From Caldibacillus debilis DSM 16016 (GTDB lineage: Bacteria > Bacillota > Bacilli > Bacillales > Caldibacillaceae), in assembly GCF_000383875.1 (NCBI RefSeq), contig NZ_KB912887.1, forward strand, positions 323 through 57,576: 57,254 nucleotides of DNA. Direction: 5' to 3'. Shown piece by piece: positions 36,701 to 46,528 of this stretch. The translations under genes were made by a program, and so were the position numbers. How positions within the stretch are numbered: the stretch's first letter is position 1; each line of letters starts with the position of its first letter. Under the pieces are notes generated by a model. That model worked only from the letters and a program-made list of their open reading frames with translations. It made no database searches and had not been told where the DNA came from.

Positions 36701-37684
36701 ATGCCGGTCATATCGTATATCGAAGCCGTGAATCAGGCCCTGCGCGAAGAAATGGAGCGGGACCCCCGGGTCTTCGTCCTGGGGGAGGATGTGGGCAAAA
36801 AAGGCGGGGTGTTCAAAGCGACCCAGGGACTCTATGAACAATTCGGCGAAGACAGGGTGATCGACACCCCGCTGACCGAATCCGCCATCGTCGGGGTGGC
36901 CATCGGGGCCGCCATGTACGGGCTGCGCCCGGTGGGGGAAATCCAGTTTGCCGACTTCATCATGCCCGCCGTCAACCAAATCATTTCCGAAGCGGCGCGG
37001 ATCCGCTACCGTTCCAACAACGACTGGAATTGCCCGCTGGTCATCCGCGCCCCTTATGGGGGAGGCGTCCACGGCGGCCTCTACCATTCCCAGTCGGTGG
37101 AAGCCGTCTTCGCCAACCAGCCGGGCCTGAAGATCGTCATGCCTTCCACCCCCTATGACGTGAAAGGGCTGCTGAAAGCCGCCATCCGCGATGAAGATCC
37201 GGTCCTGTTTTTCGAACATAAGCGGGCTTACCGGCTGATCAAAGAGGAAGTGCCCGAGGGGGACTACGTCCTTCCGATCGGAAAGGCGGATGTGAAGCGG
37301 GAAGGGGAAGACATCACCGTCATCACCTACGGCCTCTGCGTCCACTTTGCCCTCGAGGCCGCCGAACGTTTGGAAAAGGAAGGCATTTCCGTCCATATTT
37401 TGGATTTGCGCACCGTGTATCCTTTGGACAAGGAAGCGGTCATCGAGGCCGCGGCGAAAACGGGCAAGGTGCTCCTTGTCACCGAAGACAACAAGGAGGG
37501 AAGCGTGATGAGCGAAGTGGCGGCGGTCATCGCCGAGCACTGCCTCTTCGACCTGGATGCGCCCGTCATGCGCCTTTCCGGTCCGGATGTGCCGGCGATG
37601 CCCTTTGCGCCGCCGATGGAAAAATTCTTCCTCGTCAATCCGGATAAGATCGAAAAAGCCATGCGGGAACTGGCGGAATTTTAG
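36701..37684 (+). CDS. bkdAB: Branched-chain 2-oxoacid dehydrogenase E1 beta
   Basis: A 327-residue transketolase-like E1 beta subunit that completes the E1 active site. VLGEDVGKKGGVFKAT, DTPLTESAIVGVAIGAA and APYGGGVHGGLYHSQS are the family blocks; the C-terminal domain ends with MPFAPPMEKFFL. ATG at 36701 follows GGGGAGGAGAG. It is 16 nt after bkdAA. Confidence 0.96.
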   Translation: MPVISYIEAVNQALREEMERDPRVFVLGEDVGKKGGVFKATQGLYEQFGEDRVIDTPLTESAIVGVAIGAAMYGLRPVGEIQFADFIMPAVNQIISEAARIRYRSNNDWNCPLVIRAPYGGGVHGGLYHSQSVEAVFANQPGLKIVMPSTPYDVKGLLKAAIRDEDPVLFFEHKRAYRLIKEEVPEGDYVLPIGKADVKREGEDITVITYGLCVHFALEAAERLEKEGISVHILDLRTVYPLDKEAVIEAAAKTGKVLLVTEDNKEGSVMSEVAAVIAEHCLFDLDAPVMRLSGPDVPAMPFAPPMEKFFLVNPDKIEKAMRELAEF

Positions 37685-37701
37685 GAAGGGGGGAGGAAAG
37701 G

Positions 37702-38988
37702 ATGGCGCTGGAAAAAATGTTGATGCCCCAGCTCGGCGAAAGCGTGACGGAAGGGACGATCAGCAAATGGCTCGTCGCTCCCGGGGATTCCGTGAAAAAA
37801 TACGAGCCGCTCGCGGAAGTGATGACGGATAAGGTAACCGCGGAAATCCCTTCCGCTTTTTCCGGGACGGTCCGGGAAATCGTCGCCCGGGAGGGCGAAA
37901 CCCTTCCCGTCGGCGCTCCGATCTGCCTGATCGAAACGGAAGGGGAGGGAGCGGCGCCGCCGTCGGACACGGATAAGCCCGACGCCCAAAAGGGAAACGG
38001 GGAGGAAATCCGCGCCGGAAAGGACGGGGGCGAAAAACGGCGTTATTCGCCGGCTGTCTTGAAACTTTCCCAGGAATACGGCATCGATTTGTCCGAGGTG
38101 AAGGGAACGGGAAGGGGCGGACGGATCACGAGAAAGGATCTTTTGCGGCTGATCGAATCGAGGAAGGATCAACCAGCGGCGCCCGTTTTGGCGGACGGCG
38201 GGGACGGCAAGGCTCCGGAAAGAACCGCTGCGGTCCTCGGGGAACGCGGGGTCCGGGAAGAAACCCCGGCTTGGGAGGCGGGGTCTGCCGGCGATCTGGA
38301 AATCCCCGTCAGCGGCATCCGGCGGGCGATCGCCCAGAACATGTCGAGAAGCAAACGGGAAATTCCCCATGCCTGGACGATGGTGGAAGTGGACGTGACG
38401 AACCTGGTGACGCTGCGGGATTCCATCAAGGAGGAATTCGAGCGGAAGGAAGGGTTCAAGTTGACCTATTTCCCCTTTTTTGTCAAGGCGGTCGCCCAGG
38501 CTTTGAAGGAATTTCCCCAATTGAACGCGGTTTGGGCCGGCGACCGGATCATCCGGAAGAGGCACATCCATATCTCCGTCGCCGTGGCTACGGAGGACGC
38601 CCTGTACGTCCCGGTCATCAAACACGCCGACGAAAAAACGGTCAAAGGGATCGCCCGGGAGATTCATGAATTGGCAAGGAAAGCCAGAAATGGTACATTA
38701 AAATTGGAAGATGTGGAAGGCGGGACCTTCACCGTCAACAACACCGGATCTTTCGGTTCCGTCCAATCCATGGGGATCATCAACTACCCGCAGGCGGCGA
38801 TCCTGCAGGTGGAAACGATCGTCAAGCGGCCGGTGATCAGGGATGGAATGATCGCCATCCGGGATATGGTCAATCTTTGCCTGTCCCTCGATCATCGGGT
38901 GCTGGACGGCCTGATTTGCGGAAGATTTTTAATGCGGCTGAAGGAAATCCTGGAAAACATCTCGAAGGAAAACACATCCGTCTATTAA
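37702..38988 (+). CDS. bkdB: Branched-chain 2-oxoacid dehydrogenase E2 (lipoamide acyltransferase)
   Basis: A 428-residue core of the complex. N-terminal lipoyl domain with the modified Lys in EVMTDKVTAEIPS (about residue 44), a flexible linker, the peripheral-subunit binding domain (RYSPAVLKLSQEYGIDL..VKGTGRGGRITRKD, about 113-155), a second linker, and the catalytic domain with LSLDHRVLDG (His and Asp). It transfers isobutyryl-, 2-methylbutyryl- or isovaleryl groups to CoA, giving precursors for branched fatty acids or for catabolism. Confidence 0.96.
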   Translation: MALEKMLMPQLGESVTEGTISKWLVAPGDSVKKYEPLAEVMTDKVTAEIPSAFSGTVREIVAREGETLPVGAPICLIETEGEGAAPPSDTDKPDAQKGNGEEIRAGKDGGEKRRYSPAVLKLSQEYGIDLSEVKGTGRGGRITRKDLLRLIESRKDQPAAPVLADGGDGKAPERTAAVLGERGVREETPAWEAGSAGDLEIPVSGIRRAIAQNMSRSKREIPHAWTMVEVDVTNLVTLRDSIKEEFERKEGFKLTYFPFFVKAVAQALKEFPQLNAVWAGDRIIRKRHIHISVAVATEDALYVPVIKHADEKTVKGIAREIHELARKARNGTLKLEDVEGGTFTVNNTGSFGSVQSMGIINYPQAAILQVETIVKRPVIRDGMIAIRDMVNLCLSLDHRVLDGLICGRFLMRLKEILENISKENTSVY

Positions 38989-38999
38989 ATCAAAAAGAG

Positions 39000-39029
39000 A
39001 AGCCGTTGCCGGTATTTGCAACGGCTTTT
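39000..39029 (+). terminator. Terminator after bkdB
   Basis: A 10-bp stem, AAGCCGTTGC/GCAACGGCTT, loop of 8 nt, then a short T run. The run of only four T residues may allow some read-through into mutA. Confidence 0.75.
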
Positions 39030-39053
39030 CCTGCAAAAAACGGGGGATGGGAA

Positions 39054-41003
39054 ATGGAGAAAAAAAGCGAATGGAAGCTGTCGGCGGCCCGTTCCGCTTC
39101 CTTTCCGGAGCCCGCCATCCGGGAATGGCTCGAAAGGGCGGAAAAATCTTGGAAGGGCGAGGAACCTTTCCGGCCGGAAAGGACGGACGGGGACGGGATC
39201 CGGGTAAAAATGCTGTACACGAAGGAGGATCTTCCTTACGGGAAGGTCCCCCCGGAAATCAGGGGGACCGCCTGGAAGAGGCAGGGGCCCGCAAACCGTT
39301 GGCGATCGGCCCAGCCGGCCGCGGGGGGCACCGCCCGGGAACTTTCCGAAAACATCGGAAAGTCCCTGGATAGGGGGCAGGACACGGTCTGTTTTTCCTT
39401 GCCCGAAACCCTCCGCCTGGAGGATTTGGACCTGCTTTTTCCCCCGGGGCTCTTGGACGAATACCCCATCGCCGTACGGGACGACGTGAAAACGGTTCCC
39501 TTTTTGTGGATGATGCAGGCATGGGCGGAAAGAAAGGGGAAAAATCCGCCCCGCATCCGCGGTTTTGTCGGCTTTGACCCGCTTGTGTTGCCCTTGCAAT
39601 CCCGGGAGTTTCTTCCCCGGTTTTTCCCCGTCTATGAAGGATGGCTGGAGGCGGTGGTCGCTTCCGGGGAAAAATTCCCGGAGCTGCGGACGGTTTTCGT
39701 CGACGGCACGGTGTACGAACGGGGCGCCCTTTCCATACCCGAACAGCTGGCGTTCGCCTTCGCCGCTTTCGTTTTTCACGCGGAAAATCTGCGGAAAAAG
39801 GGGATCCCCCCTTCGGACATTTTTTCCAAAACCGTCCTGGCCTTTTCCGTCGGTTCTTCCTTTTTTCCGGAAATCGCCAAATTAAGGGCGGCAAAATATT
39901 TGTGGAAGTTGCTCGCAAAGGCCTATCAGATCGGCGGGGACGTCCCGAAAATCACGATCTATGCGGAAACCTCGCCCGTCAATAAGACGGCGGCGGATCC
40001 TTTCGTCAACATGCTCCGGTCGGCAAACGAAGCCTTTGCCGCCGTCGTCGGACAGGTCGATTTCCTGCACGTCCTTCCCTACGACCGGGTTCTCGCCGAA
40101 AAGACCGGCCTGGGGGAAAGGATCGCCCTCAACACCCACCATATCTTGCGGGAGGAAACCCGCATGCATGCGGTGGCCGATGCCGCCGGCGGCTCCTATT
40201 ACATCGAGTCGCTGACAAAGCAGATCATCGAAAGGGCGTGGCAGCTCTTTCTGGAAATCGACGGGAAGGGGGGCATCCTCTCCCTTTTGGAGAAGGGCGA
40301 ATGGTTTGAAACGGTGCGGAACCGGAAAGAAGAGCGGATCCGGTCGGTCCATACGGGGGAAACGAAATTGATCGGCACGAATGTTTACCGGGACCCGAAG
40401 GAAAAAATCCCTTCGGCCGGAGAAGGGAAGGGGGAAGGCGCGGAAGTGCTTCTTCTGGCCCCCCGCCCGCCGGAAGAAATCCTTTCCCTCGTCCAAGGCG
40501 GGGCAACGATCGGCGATTTTCTGGAGAAGGCACAGATCCCGGACGGCCTGTTGAACGAAAGGCTGAGCGGCCGGCTGGAAAGCCTTCTTGCGGAAAGCCG
40601 GACTTTCATTAAGAAAGCGGGAAAATTGGCCGTCGGCCTGATCGGCTTCGGCGATCCGAAGGAGCACCGCCGGGAGATGGATTTTGCCCTCTCCTTTTTC
40701 GCCGTCGGCGGTTTCGCCTGTGTGGAGTGCGGCCCCGTCCGCGAAGCCGGGGAGGCGCTCGGTTTTATCGAGCGGACTTCCCTTCCCGTCTATTGCCTGT
40801 GCGGGTTCCGAAAGGTGGAGTTGCTCCTTGATACGGTCCGGAAAATTAAAGAAAAAGGCATCCCCGCCGCCCTCTTTTCCACGGGCGGGGACGGCAAACT
40901 GGCCGAAGCCGGGGTCACGGTCATCGGCGAGAAAAGCGACCGTTACCGGATCTTGAAAGGATTGCTGGAAAAAATCATGGAGATGAACGGAAATGAAGCC
41001 TGA
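39054..41003 (+). CDS. mutA: Methylmalonyl-CoA mutase small (beta) subunit
   Basis: A 649-residue homologue of MutB that forms a heterodimer with it. The TIM-barrel part is recognisable ([38 protein letters not shown]). The C-terminal Rossmann domain (from about residue 525) lacks the cobalamin-binding D-x-H-x-x-G motif, reading [13 protein letters not shown] instead. That fits the non-catalytic subunit known from Propionibacterium. ATG at 39054 after a G-rich SD. Its end overlaps mutB by 11 nt. Confidence 0.93.
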   Translation: MEKKSEWKLSAARSASFPEPAIREWLERAEKSWKGEEPFRPERTDGDGIRVKMLYTKEDLPYGKVPPEIRGTAWKRQGPANRWRSAQPAAGGTARELSENIGKSLDRGQDTVCFSLPETLRLEDLDLLFPPGLLDEYPIAVRDDVKTVPFLWMMQAWAERKGKNPPRIRGFVGFDPLVLPLQSREFLPRFFPVYEGWLEAVVASGEKFPELRTVFVDGTVYERGALSIPEQLAFAFAAFVFHAENLRKKGIPPSDIFSKTVLAFSVGSSFFPEIAKLRAAKYLWKLLAKAYQIGGDVPKITIYAETSPVNKTAADPFVNMLRSANEAFAAVVGQVDFLHVLPYDRVLAEKTGLGERIALNTHHILREETRMHAVADAAGGSYYIESLTKQIIERAWQLFLEIDGKGGILSLLEKGEWFETVRNRKEERIRSVHTGETKLIGTNVYRDPKEKIPSAGEGKGEGAEVLLLAPRPPEEILSLVQGGATIGDFLEKAQIPDGLLNERLSGRLESLLAESRTFIKKAGKLAVGLIGFGDPKEHRREMDFALSFFAVGGFACVECGPVREAGEALGFIERTSLPVYCLCGFRKVELLLDTVRKIKEKGIPAALFSTGGDGKLAEAGVTVIGEKSDRYRILKGLLEKIMEMNGNEA

Positions 41004-43149
41004 TTTTAAAAAGATCGTTTTGTTTGGCGAGGAGCAAAGGGAAGCGGCGCGTCCCGGAGGGCAATCCGCGGAAACGCTGGAAACTTACGAAAACATCCCG
41101 TTGAAAGCCTTGTATACGGAGGAAGACATCCGGGACTGCGGCCATTTGGACGGCCTCCCCGGTTTTCCCCCTTACACCCGCGGGCCCTATTACACGATGT
41201 ATGCGGCAAAACCGTGGACGATCCGCCAATATGCCGGCTTTTCCACGGCCGAAGAGAGCAACGCCTTTTACAAACGGAATTTGCAGATGGGCCAAAAAGG
41301 ATTGTCCGTCGCCTTTGACCTGCCGACCCACCGCGGTTATGATTCCGACCATCCGCGGGCCTTGGGGGATGTGGGCAAAGCCGGCGTCGCCGTCGATTCC
41401 GTCCTGGACATGAAGATCCTGTTCGACGGCATCCCCCTGGACCAAATCTCCGTATCGATGACGATGAACGGGGCGGTTTTGCCGATCATGGCCTTCTACA
41501 TCTTGGCCGCGGAAGAACAGGGCGTCCCGCCCCACAAACTTTCCGGAACGATCCAGAACGATATTCTGAAAGAATACATGGTGCGGAACACCTACATTTA
41601 CCCTCCGGACATGTCGATGCGGATCATCGCCGACATCTTCGCCTATACGGCGAAACATATGCCGAAATTTAACAGCATCAGCATTTCCGGCTACCATATG
41701 CAGGAGGCGGGGGCGCCGGCGGATCTGGAACTGGCTTACACCCTGGCGGACGGTTTGGAATACGTCCGCATCGGGCTGAAGGCGGGCATCGGCATCGATT
41801 CCTTCGCCCCGAGACTCTCCTTTTTCTGGGGCATCGGCATGAATTATTTTATGGAAGTGGCGAAGCTGCGGGCGGCCCGGTACCTTTGGGCGAAACTGAT
41901 GGCGCCCTTTTCGCCGGAAAACCCGAAATCTTTGGCCCTGCGGGCCCACTCGCAAACCTCCGGCTGGAGCCTGTCGGAGCAGGATCCGTTCAACAACGTC
42001 ATAAGGACCTTGATCGAAGCCCATGCCGCCGTCATGGGGCACACCCAGTCGCTCCATACGAACGCCCTGGATGAAGCGATCGCTCTCCCCACCGATTTTT
42101 CGGCGAGGATCGCCCGGAATACCCAGCTGTATTTGCAGGAGGAGACCGGGCTGACCGCGGTGATCGATCCCTGGGGCGGTTCCTACTACGTGGAAGCCCT
42201 CACGAAGCAGCTGATCGACCGGGCGTGGGCGCACATCCGGGAGATCGAAGAAGCGGGCGGGATGACGAAGGCGATCGAAGCGGGGATCCCGCAGCGGAAG
42301 ATCGAGGAAGCGGCGGCGATTCGCCAGGCGCGGATCGATTCCGGAAAGGAAAAAATCGTGGGCGTCAACTGTTTCCGCAGCGATGAAGTCGTCCCCCTTG
42401 AAATCTTGGACATCGACAATACGAAAGTCCGGGAACGGCAAATCGAAAGGCTGCGGCAGCTGAAACAAAACCGGGACGAACAAGGGGTCCGGGAGATTCT
42501 GGAGAGGATCTCCCGGGCCGCAAAGAGCGGGGAGGAAAATTTGCTGGAACTGGCCGTTGAAGCGGCGAGAAGGCGGGCCACATTGGGCGAGATCAGCGGC
42601 GCGGTGGAGCGGGCGGCCGGCAGGCACCGGGCGGAGGTCCGCTCCATCACCGGGGTTTACAAAAAACATTTCGGCGATGGGGACGGAGGGTTGGAAGAAG
42701 TGAAACATTTGGCGGATGAATTCCATCAGCTGGAAGGCCGGCGGCCGCGCATCCTGCTGGCGAAAATGGGCCAGGACGGACATGACCGGGGGGTGAAGGT
42801 GCTCGCCGCCGCCTTCAGCGACATGGGATTCGACGTGGATCTCGGCCCCCTCTTTTCCCTGCCGGAGGAAGTCGCCCGACAGGCCGTGGAAAACGACGTC
42901 CATGCGGTCGGCGTGAATTCCCTCGCCGGCGGCCACAAAACCTTCGTCCCCTTGCTTGCGGAAGAATTGAAGAAACGTTCCCGGGACGATATTCTCATCG
43001 TCGTCGGGGGCGTAATCCCGGCCAAGGATTATGAATTTTTGCTCCAAAACGGGGCGGCGGCCGTTTTCGGTCCGGGAACCAACATCCCCCTCGCCGCCAA
43101 ACAGGTTTTGGAGGAAATCTTCCGCAGGCTCGGGTACGAGAAGGCGTGA
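40993..43149 (+). CDS. mutB: Methylmalonyl-CoA mutase large (alpha) subunit, B12-dependent
   Basis: A 718-residue catalytic subunit that isomerises (R)-methylmalonyl-CoA to succinyl-CoA by a radical mechanism. The substrate barrel has [11 protein letters not shown] and [20 protein letters not shown]; the cobalamin domain has DGHDRG with the cobalt-ligating His at residue 597, SLAGGHKT and VVGGVIP. Coupled to mutA by an 11-nt overlap. With bcd-bkd upstream it links Val and Ile breakdown to the TCA cycle. Confidence 0.97.
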   Translation: MKPDFKKIVLFGEEQREAARPGGQSAETLETYENIPLKALYTEEDIRDCGHLDGLPGFPPYTRGPYYTMYAAKPWTIRQYAGFSTAEESNAFYKRNLQMGQKGLSVAFDLPTHRGYDSDHPRALGDVGKAGVAVDSVLDMKILFDGIPLDQISVSMTMNGAVLPIMAFYILAAEEQGVPPHKLSGTIQNDILKEYMVRNTYIYPPDMSMRIIADIFAYTAKHMPKFNSISISGYHMQEAGAPADLELAYTLADGLEYVRIGLKAGIGIDSFAPRLSFFWGIGMNYFMEVAKLRAARYLWAKLMAPFSPENPKSLALRAHSQTSGWSLSEQDPFNNVIRTLIEAHAAVMGHTQSLHTNALDEAIALPTDFSARIARNTQLYLQEETGLTAVIDPWGGSYYVEALTKQLIDRAWAHIREIEEAGGMTKAIEAGIPQRKIEEAAAIRQARIDSGKEKIVGVNCFRSDEVVPLEILDIDNTKVRERQIERLRQLKQNRDEQGVREILERISRAAKSGEENLLELAVEAARRRATLGEISGAVERAAGRHRAEVRSITGVYKKHFGDGDGGLEEVKHLADEFHQLEGRRPRILLAKMGQDGHDRGVKVLAAAFSDMGFDVDLGPLFSLPEEVARQAVENDVHAVGVNSLAGGHKTFVPLLAEELKKRSRDDILIVVGGVIPAKDYEFLLQNGAAAVFGPGTNIPLAAKQVLEEIFRRLGYEKA

Positions 43150-43154
43150 CCGCG

Positions 43155-44174
43155 ATGGCTTACCGCTACCGTAAAACGAAGCCGGATCCGCCGGTATCCG
43201 TCGAACGATTGGCAAGGGGGATCGCAAGCGGCGACCGCGCCGCTTTGGCGAGGGCGATCACCCTGGCGGAAAGCGACCGCCCCGATCATTTCCGGTTGGC
43301 CCAGGAGCTTTTGCAACGGGTCGGGGACCGGACGGGAAACACCCTCCGGATCGGCATCACCGGCGTTCCCGGGGCGGGGAAAAGCACCTTTATCGAAACC
43401 TTCGGGATGAAGCTGTGTGCCCTCGGGAAAAAGGTCGCCGTCCTCGCCGTCGATCCTTCGTCCGCCCTGTCGAAGGGGAGCATCATGGGGGATAAAACCC
43501 GCATGGCGAATTTGGCGAAACATCCGAACGCCTTCATCCGTCCTTCCGCCACCGGCGGCCATCTGGGCGGCGTGCACCGGAAAACCCGGGAGAGCATCCT
43601 GTTGTGCGAGGCGGCGGGCTACGACGTCGTCCTCGTCGAAACGGTCGGCGTCGGCCAAAACGAGACGGCGGTCCGGACGATGGTCGACTGTTTTTTGCTT
43701 TTGGCTATCACCGGCGCCGGGGATGAACTCCAAGGGATGAAAAAGGGGCTGATGGAGCTGGTGGATATCGTCCTCGTCCACAAGGCCGACGGGGATAATA
43801 AAGAGAAGGCGCTGGAAACCAAAAAGGAGCTCGATCGGATCTTCCGTTTCCTGAAACCGGCCACGGAAGGCTGGCAAGTGCGGGTCCTGCCCTGTTCCTC
43901 TTTGACGGGGGAAGGGATCGGCGATGTGATCGACCTCGTTTTCCGGTTTGAAAGGGAAACGAAAAAATCGGGAATATTCGCGGAACGGCGGCGGAAGCAG
44001 ACGAAAGACTGGCTTTATTCCGCCATCGCCGATCAGCTGCAGAACGCCTTTTTCCGCGATGGGCGGATCAGGGAAGTTTTGCCGGAAACGGAAAGGGACG
44101 TGATGTCGGGAAAACTTCCGGTGTCGGCTGCCGCGGAAAAACTGCTGGCCATTTTCCTCGAAAGCCGCCTGTAG
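43155..44174 (+). CDS. meaB: Methylmalonyl-CoA mutase chaperone MeaB (G3E GTPase)
   Basis: A 339-residue GTPase that loads and protects the mutase cobalamin. Walker A GITGVPGAGKST, VLAVDPSSALSKGSIMGDKTRM and the Walker B region VETVGVGQNETAV are typical. The guanine-specificity motif reads HKAD where N-K-x-D is expected. A C-terminal dimerisation helix follows. I prefer ATG 43155 (10 nt after AAGG) over GTG 43146. It starts 5 nt after the mutB stop. Confidence 0.94.
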   Translation: MAYRYRKTKPDPPVSVERLARGIASGDRAALARAITLAESDRPDHFRLAQELLQRVGDRTGNTLRIGITGVPGAGKSTFIETFGMKLCALGKKVAVLAVDPSSALSKGSIMGDKTRMANLAKHPNAFIRPSATGGHLGGVHRKTRESILLCEAAGYDVVLVETVGVGQNETAVRTMVDCFLLLAITGAGDELQGMKKGLMELVDIVLVHKADGDNKEKALETKKELDRIFRFLKPATEGWQVRVLPCSSLTGEGIGDVIDLVFRFERETKKSGIFAERRRKQTKDWLYSAIADQLQNAFFRDGRIREVLPETERDVMSGKLPVSAAAEKLLAIFLESRL

Positions 44175-44690
44175 GCCGGCGGGCGGCCGCTGCACCTTTT
44201 TCCTTCGCTTCACGATGAAGGGGAGGAGACGGGGATTGGGACGGCCCGTTTCCCTTTATGATAAAGAGCTTACAATGCGCGTGTTTTTTTGTCTCGGACG
44301 GGGGCGCTGCCCTGTTATCGCGCACGAGCCGGCGAAGAATCGTTTTCGAGCCCTTTTGCGGCCGGCGGAAAACGGGGATCGGGATGCGCTTTTCCGAACC
44401 GGGTGATTTTCCTCGGAAAGGCGAGGGGGAGAGCCGGAGCTGCGAGCGGCGAAGCCCATCTCCATTTGTTTGGGCGCATGCCCCGCTTCCGTCTTCCCGG
44501 ATTTCCGGTCCCGATCTTCCGGGAAAAAGGCAGAAAGGGAAGGTTTTGGAGACGGTGCCCCATCTCCTGAAATCCGGGCAAAAAAATGACAGCGCGTTTT
44601 TCCGCGCCGTCCATCATCATTAGGGAGTTAGGGGTATGGATCATGTTGTCCCCAGTATTCCCCTTTTCCCCTGTTTTCAAACCCTTTTTG
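44175..44690. other. Gene-free interval after meaB
   Basis: About 500 bp with no supported gene on either strand. No clear terminator for the mutA-mutB-meaB unit is seen. TACAAT at 44271-44276 lacks a partner -35. Confidence 0.4.
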
Positions 44691-44720
44691 TTGAAAAAAT
44701 TCTTTTTTTCCTGTTATGAT
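44691..44720 (+). promoter_or_regulatory. Sigma-A promoter of the bacilliredoxin gene
   Basis: TTGAAA at 44691-44696, spacer 18, TATGAT at 44715-44720 with an extended -10 TG at 44712-44713. Confidence 0.7.
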
Positions 44721-44747
44721 GTTGACAAGGACAGGAGGAGAGGAACA

Positions 44748-45185
44748 ATGACCATGGATTTTCAGCTGTTTATGGAAGATTACGTGCAAAGGGCGAGGGA
44801 CGAGATCGTGGCGGCCGGTTTCCGGGAGCTGAGGACGCCCGAAGAAGTGGATGAGGCCTTGAACAGGAAGGGCACGACGCTGGTGATGGTGAATTCGGTG
44901 TGCGGATGCGCCGGCGGCATCGCCCGGCCCGCCGTCAAGTACGCCTTGGACTACGACAAACGGCCCGACCACCTCGTGACCGTTTTCGCCGGCCAGGACC
45001 GGGAGGCGACGGAAAGGGCCCGGGAGTATTTCGTCGGCTACCCGCCTTCATCTCCGTCCTTTGCCCTTCTGAAAGACGGAAAGATTTGCGCGATGGTGGA
45101 ACGCCACGAAATTGAAGGTCATGAAGTGGTTTCCGTCGTGCGGCGTTTGCAGGAACTGTTCGACCAATATTGCGATGAAGTGTAG
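44748..45185 (+). CDS. brxB: Bacilliredoxin (BrxB/YqiW type)
   Basis: A 145-residue UPF0403 thiol protein that removes bacillithiol from S-bacillithiolated proteins. The active site is the C-G-C motif in [34 protein letters not shown] and [16 protein letters not shown] are conserved. ATG at 44748 follows GGAGGAGAGG. Bacillithiol itself is inferred from the family. The gene occupies the yqiW position of B. subtilis. Confidence 0.95.
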   Translation: MTMDFQLFMEDYVQRARDEIVAAGFRELRTPEEVDEALNRKGTTLVMVNSVCGCAGGIARPAVKYALDYDKRPDHLVTVFAGQDREATERAREYFVGYPPSSPSFALLKDGKICAMVERHEIEGHEVVSVVRRLQELFDQYCDEV

Positions 45186-45211
45186 TCCGTAAAAGGGACG
45201 CAAAAACATAA

Positions 45212-45260
45212 ACCACCTGCTTTTACACATAATAAAAATAAAAGGCAGGTGGTGTTTTTT
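45212..45260 (+). terminator. Hairpin with T run that covers the next ribosome-binding site
   Basis: ACCACCTGC (45212-45220) pairs with GCAGGTGGT (45245-45253), with further TTTT/AAAA pairing inside, followed by GTTTTTTT. It ends the bacilliredoxin transcript. The right arm also contains GGTGG, the only SD-like sequence for the gene at 45262, so read-through mRNA could have its start site closed. Confidence 0.7.
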
Positions 45261-45261
45261 T

Positions 45262-45801
45262 ATGAAGTCCGCTTTTTTAACCCTTTTTTTTACCCTGTCC
45301 CCGTTATGGCCCCTCGGGCCGAATCCGTTGCCCGGCGATCCTTTGGTCATCGTCAATTTGAACACGAACCGGGTCGCCTTCATCCACGGAGGGGAAGTGC
45401 AGGAGATCTATTTGGCGGCGACGGGGAAATGGGGGCAGGAAACCCCGGAAGGGCTTTTCACCGTCACGGTGAAGGTGATCAATCCCTACTACCGGAAATT
45501 GAATATCCCCGGCGGGGCCAAAACCAATCCGCTGGGGTCCCGCTGGATCGGCTTTGACGCCTATGAGACCGACGGAAGAAAATACGGGATTCACGGAACG
45601 AACCGGCCGGAACTGATCGGCGGTTATGTATCCCAAGGCTGCATTCGCCTGGCCAACGAAGATATTGAAAGATTGTATGAAAAGGTCCCATTGGGCACAA
45701 AAATATTCATCACCCGTTCGGACAAAACCTTCCGGGCGCTGGGTGCGGAACTGGGGGCCATTCCCCGGAACGGGAATGCCGGCGGGGCCGGTTCCCGTTA
45801 A
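45262..45801 (+). CDS. L,D-transpeptidase (YkuD domain)
   Basis: A 179-residue enzyme that cross-links peptidoglycan 3-3. A hydrophobic N terminus (about residues 4-17) may be a short signal or anchor. The YkuD core is complete: [20 protein letters not shown], the active site H-G-T-N near residue 115, and SQGCIRL with catalytic Cys127. No LysM domain is present. ATG at 45262 directly follows the T run of the hairpin described before. Confidence 0.9.
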   Translation: MKSAFLTLFFTLSPLWPLGPNPLPGDPLVIVNLNTNRVAFIHGGEVQEIYLAATGKWGQETPEGLFTVTVKVINPYYRKLNIPGGAKTNPLGSRWIGFDAYETDGRKYGIHGTNRPELIGGYVSQGCIRLANEDIERLYEKVPLGTKIFITRSDKTFRALGAELGAIPRNGNAGGAGSR

Positions 45802-45902
45802 AAGCTCCGAAAAGGATAAGTGCAAACGAGGATTTTCCTTTTCTTTGCATCGCCTTCGTCCGGCAAAGGGCCGGTAACGCAAGCCGGCGTTTCCCCATTC
45901 AC

Positions 45903-45928
45903 GAAAAATCCCCGCCTTTTGCGGGGTG
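45903..45928 (-). terminator. Minus-strand terminator of prli42
   Basis: Read on the minus strand: CCCCGC/GCGGGG with a 5-nt loop, then ATTTTT. It lies 34-59 nt after the small minus-strand gene at 45962. Confidence 0.75.
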
Positions 45929-45961
45929 GGGAAATTTTCCCTAAAAGGAAGGGATTCGGCT

Positions 45962-46057
45962 TCAAAAAAAGATGGTTAAACCGGCCAAAAAGGTGGATGC
46001 CAACATGGCAAACAGCATCAAGTAAACCACGAGTTTTTGAATTTTCCGGCTGCGCAT
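45962..46057 (-). CDS. prli42: Prli42-like stressosome-associated miniprotein
   Basis: A 31-residue protein: basic N terminus (MRSRKIQKLVVYLML), one transmembrane helix and a short end (LAGLTIFF). Size, the R-K-x-Q-K-x-V-V-Y-L-M-L pattern and charge fit Prli42, which in Listeria ties the stressosome to the membrane. The SD GGAGGG is 7 nt before ATG 46057, and a terminator follows. Its small size makes it easy to miss. Confidence 0.75.
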   Translation of the reverse strand: MRSRKIQKLVVYLMLFAMLASTFLAGLTIFF

Positions 46058-46167
46058 TCTTTTCCCTCCGCCCACTGGTTTCTGATCATCATTTTACTTC
46101 CCTTTTCCGGATGGGACAAGTTTTTTTGTCGGGTCCCCCTCCCGTTCCGCTTTCGTGTCCGCAAGGG

Positions 46168-46220
46168 GCGCCCCGCCATCGGATCGCGCATCGGTGATCC
46201 ATGGCGGAGGGCGCTTTTTT
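46168..46220 (+). terminator. Large orphan terminator hairpin
   Basis: A long bulged stem of three blocks, GCGCCC/GGGCGC, CGCCAT/ATGGCG and GGATC/GATCC (46168-46214), is followed by TTTTTT. No plus-strand gene ends nearby; ykuD ends 367 nt upstream. Confidence 0.7.
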
Positions 46221-46318
46221 GCCTTTCCGCATGCCTCCGGATCAGCGTGAAAAAATAATAATTCTTCGGGAGGATCGGTATCAATATCTTCATCAGAACT
46301 TTTTTTTGCAAAGTTCCG

Positions 46319-46443
46319 GAGGGATTGCCGGCAATACTCGCTGGTTTAAAACATCCCCCTTTCTTCGCGATTGGGGATGTATTCTTCAATGTGCAGGGGC
46401 TTAGGGTGCGTTTCATTGCCGCAGGGTTTCCGGCAATATCGGT
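46319..46443. repeat. Imperfect direct repeat around a hairpin
   Basis: GGGATTGCCGGCAATACTCG (46321-46340) and GGGTTTCCGGCAATATCGG (46424-46442) are similar copies about 103 bp apart. Between them lies the inverted repeat ACATCCCC/GGGGATGT (46351-46358 with 46373-46380). The stretch from 46221 to 46528 has no supported gene; a 187-codon minus frame over it shows no family features. Confidence 0.4.
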
Positions 46444-46528
46444 TGGATTGTCTTGACCGAGGTTTTTGCTCAATATGGGGAAGGAATCTCCTGCATTCAT
46501 GAATGACCAGACCGGAATCTTCCACACG

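Noticed and set aside
38996-39053. Cobalamin riboswitch before mutA
   Set aside because: The interval after bkdB is under 70 bp and is filled by a terminator hairpin.
40975-43227. 750-codon minus-strand frame opposite mutB
   Set aside because: A shadow of the GC-rich mutB codons; composition (Arg, His, Phe, Asp rich) is typical of antisense frames.
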